Shown: positions 1-7,081 of the stretch, one piece after another
Layout: each line of letters opens with the position of its first letter
How positions within the stretch are numbered: position 1 is the stretch's first letter
Source of the DNA: an uncultured Hyphomicrobiales bacterium
GTDB lineage: Bacteria; Pseudomonadota; Alphaproteobacteria; Rhizobiales; Beijerinckiaceae
DNA: 13,529 bases
Assembly (NCBI GenBank): GCA_903916165.1
Contig: CAIWVR010000497.1
Span: 1-13,529, forward strand
Direction of reading: 5' to 3'
Notes under the pieces: generated by a model
The model's input: the letters and a program-made list of their open reading frames with translations, nothing else
Database searches by the model: none
What the model was told of the DNA's origin: nothing
Program-made: the position numbers and the translations under genes

Positions 1-117
1 CGAAGCGAGACGGGTGAGGGCACCTGCCGCTTCGCATACCAACAATGGGAGCCCCTTTAAGGCCCTCCCTCATCCGTCATGCTTCGCATGCCACCTTCTC
101 CCGCGCGCGGGAGAAGG
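1..117. repeat. Palindromic intergenic repeat, copy A (left end cut)
   Basis: This stretch is the remainder of a RIME/Bru-RS-like mosaic repeat. The segment 9-21 (GACGGGTGAGGGC) can pair with 66-78 (GCCCTCATCCGTC-like), joining two arms around a loop of about 45 bases. Inside the right arm lie a small hairpin, CATGC-TTC-GCATG (78-90), and a perfect 24-base palindrome with CCTTCTCCCGCG as its left half (94-117). The left arm is cut by the window start. The palindrome ends 17 bases past the stop of the minus-strand hydrolase, so it could help end that transcript, although no T-run follows. No gene is visible in 1-133. Assignment to a named repeat family is from memory and not verified. Confidence 0.75.
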
Positions 118-133
118 ACACGCACGAGATCGT

Positions 134-913
134 CTACATCACGTCCCGCAACAACCCGGCAATCACCTCCGGCGCTTCCACCGGTGACAGATGCCGCGCG
201 GCCGGGATCACCATCAGGGTCGAGCCCCTGATGCCGCGATGCATCTCTTCCGCCATGGCGGGCGGTGTCGCATAATCTTCTTCACCCACCGCAATGCGTG
301 TCGGCTTGTCGATGTCGGCAAGGCGGCTGCGCAGGTCGGCGTGGCCGAGCATCAGGCAGGATGCATGATAGGCATGTGGCGCATTGGCAATGAAGACATC
401 GACGCAGGCCTGCACAACATCCTTGTGGTCTGCGTTGAAACTGTCCGAAAACCAGCGTGTTTTCTGGAACGGGATGAGGACGGCGAGCCCGCCGGAGACG
501 CCCTTGTCGGCGCGGTCCTGCCAGGCGGCGAGATCGTTGTAGCAGGCCGTCGTGTCGAACAGGCCGAGGCTTTTCACGCGGTCGGGATGGCGGATCGCGA
601 AGGCAAGCGAGACGCAACCGCCCATCGAGCAGCCGCCGATGGTGGCCTGCGTCCAGCCGATCGCATCCATGACGTCGGCGAGATCGTCCGCGAAAAGGTC
701 GACCGTGTAGGGACCTTGCGGCTTGTCGGACAGGCCATGGCCGCGGCAGTCGATCACCAGGATGGCGGCCTCGCCCGCGAGCCTTTCGGCGACGGGAGCC
801 CAGAACGCGCGGTCCATGGCGAGCGAGTGAATCAGCGCAATTTTCTTCGGCGCGTTGACATCGCCATGCAGGGCATAGGCGATGCGCGTTCCGTCACGTG
901 TGGTTGCAAACAT
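134..913 (-). CDS. Alpha/beta-fold hydrolase (3-oxoadipate enol-lactonase-like)
   Basis: This is a complete 259-residue protein with the alpha/beta-hydrolase layout. The segment IALIHS (25-30) places the oxyanion region, DCRGHGLSD (55-63) is the usual strand-4 turn, and GCSMG (94-98) is the nucleophile elbow with Ser96. Asp213 in GEEDYATP and His241 in ARHLSPVEAPE complete a plausible Ser-Asp-His triad. The length and the GHGxSDKP and HxxPVEAPE patterns are like PcaD-type enol-lactonases and related soluble esterases. No beta-ketoadipate pathway genes are nearby, so the substrate is unknown. There is no signal peptide, so it should be cytoplasmic. The ATG at 913 has only a weak Shine-Dalgarno sequence. 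It lies 65 bp downstream of the cupin gene on the same strand and is probably cotranscribed with it. Confidence 0.9.
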   Translation of the reverse strand: MFATTRDGTRIAYALHGDVNAPKKIALIHSLAMDRAFWAPVAERLAGEAAILVIDCRGHGLSDKPQGPYTVDLFADDLADVMDAIGWTQATIGGCSMGGCVSLAFAIRHPDRVKSLGLFDTTACYNDLAAWQDRADKGVSGGLAVLIPFQKTRWFSDSFNADHKDVVQACVDVFIANAPHAYHASCLMLGHADLRSRLADIDKPTRIAVGEEDYATPPAMAEEMHRGIRGSTLMVIPAARHLSPVEAPEVIAGLLRDVM

Positions 914-978
914 GGAGGTCCATCTGTCTGGAGGTCGGCCCCGCGCTGATTAGCAGAAAGCCGCGCTTGCGCGAAGGC

Positions 979-1503
979 TCACGGACGCTCCAGAATTTCG
1001 TCGCGCAGTGAGGAAAAATGGTAGCGCGGGATCGCATCCAGATTGGTGCCGGTCATCCGCACCACCCAGGCGTCCTGCGGATGGGCGGTCGAATGAATGA
1101 TGCCCGGCCCATAGGCCCGGGCCTCGCCCGGCCCGATGCTGTAGCGCTGCGTGGCGGACAGGACCGTGCGCGCCTCGCTGGCCGCATTCACCCGTTCCCA
1201 TTCGGTCATGTCGGTTTGGTTGCGAACATTGGCATAGATCGCCCAGGACTCGCCATGGCTGTGAGGTTTGCCGCTCTTTCCGCCCTTCTGCACATGGGCG
1301 AAGAGATAGAAGCCGGTCGCCTGATCATGCGCCAATTCGCATTTGCCGGGTGAATCACCCTCGCTGAAAGCATGCGTCACGAACTCCGGGTCAGTGACCA
1401 GAAGGGACAGGCCCGCAGCAAGTTTTTCGAGAGCCACATCGAGCGGCTCATCTTGTAAGGTGCGGCTGCTTTGCCGCGTGAAACGTTCGAGGGCGCGCGA
1501 CAT
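979..1503 (-). CDS. Small cupin-fold protein, probable metal-dependent dioxygenase-like enzyme
   Basis: This 174-residue protein has a single double-stranded beta-helix core. The first cupin motif is seen as His81-Ser-His83-Gly-Glu85, in GKPHSHGESWAIY, and the second metal-ligand His is probably His137 in YGPGIIHSTA. This His/His/Glu/His set fits a mononuclear metal site as in cysteine dioxygenase-like cupins (COG5553-type proteins). The substrate cannot be read from the sequence. No signal peptide or membrane segment is visible. The ATG at 1503 is supported by AGGAG, 8 bases upstream in the minus-strand reading. It lies upstream of the alpha/beta hydrolase with a 65-bp gap, suggesting a two-gene operon in which an oxidised or ring-opened product might be hydrolysed; that link is inference. 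Confidence 0.8.
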   Translation of the reverse strand: MSRALERFTRQSSRTLQDEPLDVALEKLAAGLSLLVTDPEFVTHAFSEGDSPGKCELAHDQATGFYLFAHVQKGGKSGKPHSHGESWAIYANVRNQTDMTEWERVNAASEARTVLSATQRYSIGPGEARAYGPGIIHSTAHPQDAWVVRMTGTNLDAIPRYHFSSLRDEILERP

Positions 1504-1535
1504 CGGGTCTTCTCCTGATCCTGAGCGAGTCCGAG

Positions 1536-1563
1536 GTTATACGCGTGCGACCCCCACGCCAAG
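1536..1563 (-). promoter_or_regulatory. Candidate promoter of the cupin-hydrolase pair
   Basis: Read on the minus strand, CTTGGC (1563-1558) and TATAAC (1541-1536) are separated by 16 bases, a fair match to the alphaproteobacterial sigma-70 pattern with CTTG at -35. Transcription would start near 1529, giving a leader of about 25 bases that holds the AGGAG site of the cupin gene. The match was found by eye and has no experimental support. Confidence 0.3.
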
Positions 1564-1571
1564 CGGGCGGC

Positions 1572-1604
1572 AGGAGGCCAGAAGCCGGCCGGCTTGCGCC
1601 TCCT
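1572..1604 (+). promoter_or_regulatory. Strong stem-loop in the epimerase leader
   Basis: The arms AGGAGGC (1572-1578) and GCCTCCT (1598-1604) pair perfectly and enclose a second perfect palindrome, AAGCCGG-CCGGCTT (1582-1595), with only a small internal loop between them. The element ends 12 bases before the GAAGG site of the following gene. It could be a leader structure, an operator or an attenuator. It lacks a T-run, so a classical intrinsic terminator is unlikely. Confidence 0.4.
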
Positions 1605-1628
1605 CCGGGGTCGGCTGAAGGTTTGTGC

Positions 1629-2492
1629 ATGACCCGTGGCGATTCCTTCCTTCTGAAAGCGGGTGAGTCCATCGCCCGCTTTTCTGCATCCGGTGCCGAA
1701 TGCCAGGCCTGGCGCGTGGGCGCGCGCGCCATGCTATGGGCGGGCGACCCTGCCGTCTGGCCTGCCGTGGCACCGGTTCTCTTCCCCACCTGTGGCTGGT
1801 CGCGCGCGGGGGCCATCAGGATTGGCGACACGCGCTATCTGATGCCGGTGCATGGTTTTGCCAAGTCCAGCACCTTCGACGCCCGACAGACCGGCGATGA
1901 CGCGATCCTTTTCACGCTCACCGCCACGCCGCAGACCCGCGCGCATTACCCGTTCTCCTTCGAGCTGACGATTGCCTATCGCCTCACCCCCGATGCCCTG
2001 CAGGTCGAGATCGCGGTCACGAACGGCGGCGACGTGCCCATGCCCTATGCCTGCGGTCTGCATCCCGGCTTCGTCTGGGGGGCTGGTCCGCATCGTTTCG
2101 TCTTCGCGCAGGAGCAGCGCGCCGAGGTTCCGGTGATCGCGCCGGGGGGCCTGTTTTCCACGCGCCGTCGACCGGTGCCCTTGGATGGCAGGACCCTGCC
2201 GCTGGAGAAGGCGCTTTTCGCGCATGAGGCGCTTTGCTTCCTCGATGCCGGGAGCAGGCTCTTTGCCTTCGAGGCTCCAGACGGCACGCTGTTCATCGAG
2301 GCTCCGGATTTCCCGCATCTCGTGCTCTGGAACAGTGCAGCCGCGCCTTTCCTGGCGATTGAATCCTGGACGGGAACAGGCGACCCGGAAGGGTTTGAAG
2401 GCGACTTTCGCCAGCGTCCCTCGATGATCCACCTGCCTTGCGGCGAGCGCCGCGTTCATCGGGTGAGTTACAGGTGGAGGCCTCGCGTCTGA
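1629..2492 (+). CDS. Aldose 1-epimerase family protein (LacX-like mutarotase)
   Basis: This 287-residue protein belongs to the galactose mutarotase-like fold, which interconverts alpha and beta anomers of free or phosphorylated sugars in the cytoplasm. The family residues are visible: His75 in MPVHGFAKSSTF, His145 in CGLHPGF (the usual proton donor), and Glu245 in AIESWTGTGDPEG (the usual base). FPTCGWSR (52-59) and the GFEGDF tail also fit the LacX-like branch. The start at 1629 is chosen because GAAGG (1617-1621) sits 7 bases upstream and the fold begins at once. An in-frame extension back to 1545 would add 28 proline/glycine-rich residues and run through the hairpin at 1572-1604. The neighbours give no clue to its sugar. 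Confidence 0.88.
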   Translation: MTRGDSFLLKAGESIARFSASGAECQAWRVGARAMLWAGDPAVWPAVAPVLFPTCGWSRAGAIRIGDTRYLMPVHGFAKSSTFDARQTGDDAILFTLTATPQTRAHYPFSFELTIAYRLTPDALQVEIAVTNGGDVPMPYACGLHPGFVWGAGPHRFVFAQEQRAEVPVIAPGGLFSTRRRPVPLDGRTLPLEKALFAHEALCFLDAGSRLFAFEAPDGTLFIEAPDFPHLVLWNSAAAPFLAIESWTGTGDPEGFEGDFRQRPSMIHLPCGERRVHRVSYRWRPRV

Positions 2493-2578
2493 GTCGGGCA
2501 GGCTGCCTCTGGCGTGCCGCGCTCCGGGTCGCAAGGACGATGACTGGCGCTTGGTGCCATGATGGCTAATATGCCGCC

Positions 2579-4684
2579 ATGAACGCGACCCCAAAAATCA
2601 CCCGCCATCCCTCCGTCTGCCCGCATGATTGCCCCTCGGCCTGCGCGCTCGATGTGGAAGTCATCGATGGCACGACCATCGGGCGCGTCTATGGCGCGAG
2701 AGACCAGAGCTACACGGCGGGCGTCATCTGCGCGAAGGTCGCGCGCTATGCCGAGCGCATCCACCATCCCGACCGGCTGCTGTATCCGCTGAAGCGCACG
2801 GGGCCGAAAGGTTCGCGGTCATTTGAGCGCATCTCGTGGGACGAGGCCATCGCCACCATTGCGCGCGAGTTCACTGCGCGCGAGGCGCGGCATGGCGCGC
2901 AAACCATCTGGCCCTATTATTACGCCGGCACCATGGGCCGCGTGATGCGCGACGGCATCAACCGGCTGACGCATGCGAAGAAATATTCCCGCTTCAACGG
3001 GACGATCTGCACCAATCTGGCATGGCCGGGCTTTATCGCCGGCACCGGAAAACTCGCCGGGCCAGATCCGCGCGAAATGGCCAAGGCTGATTGCGTGGTG
3101 ATCTGGGGCACCAATGCGGTGGCGACGCAGGTCAATGTGATGACCCATGCCATTGCCGCCCGCAAGGAGCGCGGCGCGAAGATCGTCGTCATCGACATTT
3201 ACGACAATGCCACCATGCAACAGGCCGATATGGCGCTGTGCCTGCGGCCGGGCACCGATGGCGCGCTCGCCTGTGCGGTCATGCACGTGCTGTTTCGCGA
3301 TGGCCTTGCGGATTGGGACTATCTGGAGCGCTACACCGATGCGCCGCGCGAGCTGGAAGCCCATCTGCGCACGCGCGGGCCAGAGTGGGGCGCAAGGATC
3401 ACCGGTCTGTCGGTCGCGCAGATCGAGGCTTTCGCGCATCTCGTCGGGCAGACGAAGCGCACGTTCTTCCGCTTGGGCTATGGCTTTTCGCGCCAGCGCA
3501 ATGGCGCCGTCAACATGCATGCGGCATCCTGCATCGCGGCGGTGACGGGTGCGTGGCTGCATGAGGGCGGCGGTGCCTTCCACAACAATGGGCATATCTA
3601 CGGCTGGAAACAGGCGTTCCATGAGGGCCACGCCCTGCGCGACGACAATGTGCGCGTGCTCGACCAGTCCCAGATCGGACGCAGTCTCACTGGCGATGCC
3701 GAGGCCTTGAAGGGTGGGCCGCCGGTCACAGCCATGCTGATCCAGAACACCAATCCGATGAGCGTCGCGCCCGAACAGGCGCTGGTCGCGCAGGGTTTTG
3801 CGCGCGAGGACCTGTTCACGGTCGTGCATGAGCAGTTCATGACCGAGACGGCGGCCATGGCCGATATCGTGCTGCCGGCGACCATGTTTCTGGAACATGA
3901 CGACATCTATTCCGGCGGCGGGCACCAATATGTCGAGTTTGCCGGCAAGCTGATCGACCCGCCCGGCGAATGCCGCTCGAACCATGACGTCATCGCGGCG
4001 CTCGCGAAGGCGCTGGGTGCCGAGCATCCGGGCTTTGGCATGACGCCGCGTGCGCTGATCGCCAACATCCTGCAGGAATCCGGCCTGCCATCGCTGGAGA
4101 CGCTGGAAAAGGTGAACTGGGTGGACGTCCAACCCGATTTCGAGGCGTCCCATTACACGCGCGGCTTTGCCTGGCCGGACGGCAAGTTCCGGTTCAAGCC
4201 GGACTGGCCTGCTGTCCCTTATGTAAAAGCGGGCGGAAAGAGCGTGGGGCTGGCCGGTCCCTGGGCGGCGATGCCGACCTTTCCCGACCATTGGGAGGTG
4301 CTGGAGGAGGCCGATGCGGACCATCCGTTCCGGCTCGCCACGAGCCCGGCGCGCTCGTTCCTCAATTCGACGTTCAGCGAGACAGCCTCGGCGCGCAAGC
4401 GCGAGGGACGGCCCGAAGTGCTGATCCATCCCGATGATGCGGCAGGGCTTGGCGTCGCCAGTGGCGACAGGGTCCGGCTCGGCAATGCGCGCGGCAGCGT
4501 GGTGGTGCATGCCAAGGTCTTCGAGGGCGTGCAGCGCGGCGTGCTGGTCTGTGAGGGCGTCTGGCCGAATGCTTGTTTCATCGAGGGTCGTGGCATCAAC
4601 ACGCTCACCGGCGCCGACAGTCCGGCGCCGTTCGGCGGGGCGGCGTTTCATGACAACAAGGTTTGGGTCAAGCGCGAGGTGTGA
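2579..4684 (+). CDS. Molybdopterin-dependent oxidoreductase with N-terminal [4Fe-4S] cluster
   Basis: This 701-residue protein belongs to the DMSO-reductase/formate dehydrogenase superfamily (BisC/COG0243 type), which binds bis-molybdopterin guanine dinucleotide. The N-terminus carries Cys14, Cys18, Cys22 and Cys51 (CPHDCPSAC and GVICAK), the usual [4Fe-4S] ligands, followed by HPDRLLYPLKR (63-73). Cys144 in GTICTNLAWPG lies where formate dehydrogenases and NapA have the Mo-binding Cys or Sec, so a Cys ligand is inferred. VVIWGTNAV (173-181) fits a dinucleotide-binding loop, and the C-terminal part with LATSPARSFLNSTF (about 586-599) is the molydopterin-dinucleotide-binding domain. No Tat signal is present, so it is cytoplasmic. 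No electron-transfer subunit or cofactor-insertion chaperone lies nearby, so substrate and redox partner are unknown. The Shine-Dalgarno sequence is weak. Confidence 0.9.
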   Translation: MNATPKITRHPSVCPHDCPSACALDVEVIDGTTIGRVYGARDQSYTAGVICAKVARYAERIHHPDRLLYPLKRTGPKGSRSFERISWDEAIATIAREFTAREARHGAQTIWPYYYAGTMGRVMRDGINRLTHAKKYSRFNGTICTNLAWPGFIAGTGKLAGPDPREMAKADCVVIWGTNAVATQVNVMTHAIAARKERGAKIVVIDIYDNATMQQADMALCLRPGTDGALACAVMHVLFRDGLADWDYLERYTDAPRELEAHLRTRGPEWGARITGLSVAQIEAFAHLVGQTKRTFFRLGYGFSRQRNGAVNMHAASCIAAVTGAWLHEGGGAFHNNGHIYGWKQAFHEGHALRDDNVRVLDQSQIGRSLTGDAEALKGGPPVTAMLIQNTNPMSVAPEQALVAQGFAREDLFTVVHEQFMTETAAMADIVLPATMFLEHDDIYSGGGHQYVEFAGKLIDPPGECRSNHDVIAALAKALGAEHPGFGMTPRALIANILQESGLPSLETLEKVNWVDVQPDFEASHYTRGFAWPDGKFRFKPDWPAVPYVKAGGKSVGLAGPWAAMPTFPDHWEVLEEADADHPFRLATSPARSFLNSTFSETASARKREGRPEVLIHPDDAAGLGVASGDRVRLGNARGSVVVHAKVFEGVQRGVLVCEGVWPNACFIEGRGINTLTGADSPAPFGGAAFHDNKVWVKREV

Positions 4685-4755
4685 CCCACTCTTCCCATAA
4701 GCCTCAACTTACGCGATGTTCCGCAAGCAGATTCGTTCAATCGGGAGACGGCGTC

Positions 4756-5103
4756 TTGAAGTTCATCCTAGCGGCTCTTGTCATCACCTCGTCCATCGGC
4801 TTCGCCCATGCTGGCTCGAGGCCGCCGTCCGATGGCGTTAATGCGCCGCGTGGCGCCGGCGTCGACATGCGCGGCATGTCAGATGACCAGTTGCGCCGCC
4901 GCATACAGGACGCCTGCGTGTTCAAGCTCTCGGAGCGCGAGGAGACCATCAAGACCAATGCGGTGAGTCGTTGCGGCTGCTATGCGGGCAATGTCCTGCG
5001 CGCCCTGTCGAGCGACGAGGCCGGTGAATTGCGCGAGACCGGCGTGTTTCGCGGCAATGCGCGGTCCAAGGCCGAGAGCGCCGCGAAAACCTGCAAGGTC
5101 TGA
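4756..5103 (+). CDS. Small secreted four-cysteine protein, unknown function
   Basis: I do not recognise this family. A TTG start at 4756 is chosen because GGGAGA (4743-4748) lies 7 bases upstream and the reading then begins with a clear Sec signal peptide: Lys2, a hydrophobic core to about residue 16, and cleavage after AHA (17-19). A start at 4663 would overlap the previous gene and bury the signal. The product is 115 residues, with a mature part of about 96. That part is charged and likely helical, with Cys54, Cys73, Cys75 and Cys113. A CGC motif and four cysteines suggest two disulfides or metal binding in the periplasm. It follows the Mo-enzyme gene by 71 bp and may be cotranscribed with it. 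Its stop codon directly abuts the purN stop. Confidence 0.75.
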   Translation: MKFILAALVITSSIGFAHAGSRPPSDGVNAPRGAGVDMRGMSDDQLRRRIQDACVFKLSEREETIKTNAVSRCGCYAGNVLRALSSDEAGELRETGVFRGNARSKAESAAKTCKV

Positions 5104-5763
5104 TCAAGCCGGCGTCGGCACGACGAGCAGGTGGTCTGACACCTGCTCGCCCGTCAAAACGCGATTGCCATCGATCCGCGTCGCGCCGCTGGCGACGAGC
5201 TTCAGCGCCAGCGGATAGATCACATGCTCCTGCGCAAGGACGCGCGCGGCGAGTGTTGCGGGCGTGTCGCCATCGACGACCGGCACGGCGGCTTGCGCGA
5301 TGATCGGCCCGGCGTCCATGTCCGGCACCACGAAATGCACCGTGGCCCCGTGGATCTTCACGCCATCCTCCAGCGCCCGCTCATGCGTGTGCAAGCCGCG
5401 AAAGGATGGCAGCAGTGCGGGGTGGATGTTGAGCATCCGGCCCTGCCATTGGCCGACAAACCACGGCGTCAGCAGACGCATGAAACCCGCGAGGCAGACA
5501 AGGTCGATCGCGTGCTCTTCGAGCACCGCGTGCATGGCGCGCTCGAAATCCTCGCGGCTGGCGTGATCCTTGTGGCTCAGCGCGGCGGTCGCAATGCCTG
5601 CGTCCCGCGCAGTCACAAGGCCCGGCGCATCGAGCTTGTTGGACAGGACCAGCGCGATTTCGGCCGGGTAATCGGGCTGCCTGGCGGCCGCCATCAGTGA
5701 AATCATGTTGGAGCCGCGGCCCGAGATCAGCGCCGCGACGCGCTTGCGCGGGCCCACGCTCAA
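5104..5763 (-). CDS. purN: Phosphoribosylglycinamide formyltransferase
   Basis: PurN transfers a formyl group from 10-formyltetrahydrofolate to GAR, the third step of purine synthesis, in the cytoplasm. The 219-residue protein shows LISGRGSNM (12-20) for phosphate binding, Asn112 and His114 in [12 protein letters not shown], and Asp150 in [11 protein letters not shown]. These match the catalytic Asn106/His108/Asp144 of the E. coli enzyme. The start is a TTG (5763-5761) overlapping the purM stop as TTGA. A GTG two codons later is possible, but the overlap fits translational coupling to purM. The stop is exactly adjacent to that of the convergent secreted-protein gene, with no space for a terminator between them. 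Confidence 0.96.
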   Translation of the reverse strand: MSVGPRKRVAALISGRGSNMISLMAAARQPDYPAEIALVLSNKLDAPGLVTARDAGIATAALSHKDHASREDFERAMHAVLEEHAIDLVCLAGFMRLLTPWFVGQWQGRMLNIHPALLPSFRGLHTHERALEDGVKIHGATVHFVVPDMDAGPIIAQAAVPVVDGDTPATLAARVLAQEHVIYPLALKLVASGATRIDGNRVLTGEQVSDHLLVVPTPA

Positions 5764-6836
5764 AGGGACAGCGTCCCGGTGTAGCGCACCTGCGGCTCGC
5801 CGGTGGGCGCTGCATCGACAAAGCCGATGCGGACGGGATCTTCACCGGCGGCACGCAGCGCGGCCTCGATGGCGTCGGCCTGCGTGGCTTCGGTCACCAC
5901 GATCATGCCAAGCCCGCAATTGAAGGTGCGCAGCATTTCTTCGGGGGCGACGCCGCCCGCCTGCGCCAGCCATTTGAAGACTGGCAGCACGGGCACCCTG
6001 TCGAGGTCGAGCGTCACGCCGACGCCGTCGGGGAGCACGCGGGGAATATTGTCGGGAAAGCCGCCGCCGGTAATGTGGGCGAGCGCCTTCAGGCCGGTTG
6101 TCGAGCGCAGCACCTGCAGGAGCGGCTTCACATAGATGCGGGTCGGGGTGAGCAGGGCCTCGCCCAGCTTTTTGGCAGGCTCGAAGGGTGCGGCGTCGGT
6201 CCAGGCGAGGCCGGCGCGCTCGACGATGCGGCGCACGAGCGAGAAGCCGTTGGAGTGGACGCCCGAGGAGCGCAGGCCGATGACGATGTCGCCGGGGCCG
6301 ACATCGCCCGCCGGCAGCAACTGGCCGCGCTCGGCAGCACCCACGGAAAAGCCTGCCAGATCGTAATCACCTTTGGCATAGAGACCCGGCATTTCGGCCG
6401 TCTCGCCGCCGATCAGCGCGCAGCCGGCCTCGATGCAGCCGCGCGCAATGCCCTTGACGATGGCCGCGCCAGCGGCCGGATCGAGCTTTCCGGTCGCGTA
6501 ATAATCCAGGAAGAACAGCGGCTCGGCGCCCTGCACGACAAGATCGTTGACGCACATGGCGACCAGATCGATGCCGACCGTGTCATGGATGCCGGTCTCG
6601 ATGGCGATCTTCACCTTGGTGCCGACGCCGTCATTGGCGGCCACGAGGATCGGGTCCTTGAAGCCGGCGGCCTTGAGGTCGAACAGGCCGCCGAAGCCGC
6701 CGATCTCCGCATCCGCGCCGGGGCGGCGCGTGGCGCGCACCAGGGGCTTGATCTCCTCGACCATGGCGTTGCCGGCGTCGATGTCGACGCCCGCCTGAGC
6801 GTAGGTGAGGCCGTCCGACTTTTGGGTATCGCTCAT
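5760..6836 (-). CDS. purM: Phosphoribosylformylglycinamidine cyclo-ligase (AIR synthetase)
   Basis: PurM closes the imidazole ring of FGAM with ATP to give AIR, step five of purine synthesis. The 358-residue length is usual for the family. Seen motifs are [12 protein letters not shown] (12-23), DGVGTK (69-74), GGETAEMPG (143-151), [11 protein letters not shown] (190-200), HITGGG (254-259) and FNCGLGM (305-311). The ATG at 6836 is chosen because AGGAG lies 5 bases upstream, while an in-frame start at 6884 would add 16 unconserved basic residues. It is the first gene of a purM-purN pair joined by a 4-bp overlap. A weak promoter-like pair, TTGCAT (6884-6879) and TTACGC (6862-6857) with 16-base spacing, lies upstream. 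Confidence 0.97.
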   Translation of the reverse strand: MSDTQKSDGLTYAQAGVDIDAGNAMVEEIKPLVRATRRPGADAEIGGFGGLFDLKAAGFKDPILVAANDGVGTKVKIAIETGIHDTVGIDLVAMCVNDLVVQGAEPLFFLDYYATGKLDPAAGAAIVKGIARGCIEAGCALIGGETAEMPGLYAKGDYDLAGFSVGAAERGQLLPAGDVGPGDIVIGLRSSGVHSNGFSLVRRIVERAGLAWTDAAPFEPAKKLGEALLTPTRIYVKPLLQVLRSTTGLKALAHITGGGFPDNIPRVLPDGVGVTLDLDRVPVLPVFKWLAQAGGVAPEEMLRTFNCGLGMIVVTEATQADAIEAALRAAGEDPVRIGFVDAAPTGEPQVRYTGTLSL

Positions 6837-6897
6837 GGTGCTCCTCTTGAGGCGCGGCGTAACCCGCCGGGGACGGGGATGCAAGGGTCGGGTTCCT

Positions 6898-7036
6898 CCT
6901 TCTCCCGCGCTGGCGGGAGAAGGTGCCCCGCAAAGCGGGGCGGATGAGGGCGTGTTGACTGAACATATCCGCCAGTCGTCAGGCCCTCACCCGTCTGGCT
7001 TCGCCAGCCACCCTCTCCCGCCAGCGCGGGAGAGGG
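6898..7036. repeat. Palindromic intergenic repeat, copy B (complete)
   Basis: This is the full form of the repeat: two arms in inverted order around a spacer of about 30 bases. The left arm has CCTTCTCCCGC-GCTG-GCGGGAGAAGG (6898-6923), GCCCCGC-AAA-GCGGGGC (6925-6941) and GGATGAGGGC (6942-6951). The right arm has GCCCTCACCCGTC (6983-6995), CTGGC-TTC-GCCAG (6995-7007) and CCCTCTCCCGC-CAGC-GCGGGAGAGGG (7011-7036). GATGAGGGC pairs with GCCCTCACC, so the whole can fold as a long stem with four side hairpins. It fills most of the 245-bp divergent region between purM and the CDP-alcohol phosphatidyltransferase gene. It resembles RIME/Bru-RS-type elements; the family name is inferred. Confidence 0.85.
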
Positions 7037-7066
7037 CACCTTCGCGTGCGAAACCGCCTTGGTCCA

Positions 7067-7075
7067 TGTTACACT
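7067..7075 (+). promoter_or_regulatory. Candidate extended -10 promoter, possibly giving a leaderless mRNA
   Basis: TG (7067-7068) followed after one base by TACACT (7070-7075) is an extended -10 pattern with four of six consensus bases. No good -35 is seen at the expected place. A start 6-7 bases downstream would fall on or next to the ATG at 7082. That would agree with the absence of any Shine-Dalgarno sequence there. Confidence 0.3.
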
Positions 7076-7081
7076 CGCGTC

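Noticed and set aside
1545..1628. N-terminal extension of the epimerase from an ATG at 1545
   Set aside because: The added residues are low-complexity, cross the hairpin at 1572-1604 and have no ribosome site, while ATG 1629 has GAAGG at good spacing.
2819..4651. Very long minus-strand open frame (about 610 codons) opposite the Mo-enzyme gene
   Set aside because: The plus strand carries clear Fe-S and molybdopterin motifs over the same bases. The antisense translation is rich in Arg, His and Asp without any fold pattern, as expected from GC-rich third positions.
5697..6947. Plus-strand open frame of about 416 codons opposite purM
   Set aside because: purM is certain from its motifs. The opposite frame has no recognisable domains and runs through the purM start and into repeat B.
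6898..7036. CRISPR-like or insertion-sequence remnant in the purM divergent region
   Set aside because: There are only inverted arms with hairpins. There are no regularly spaced direct repeats, no transposase fragment and no target-site duplication.
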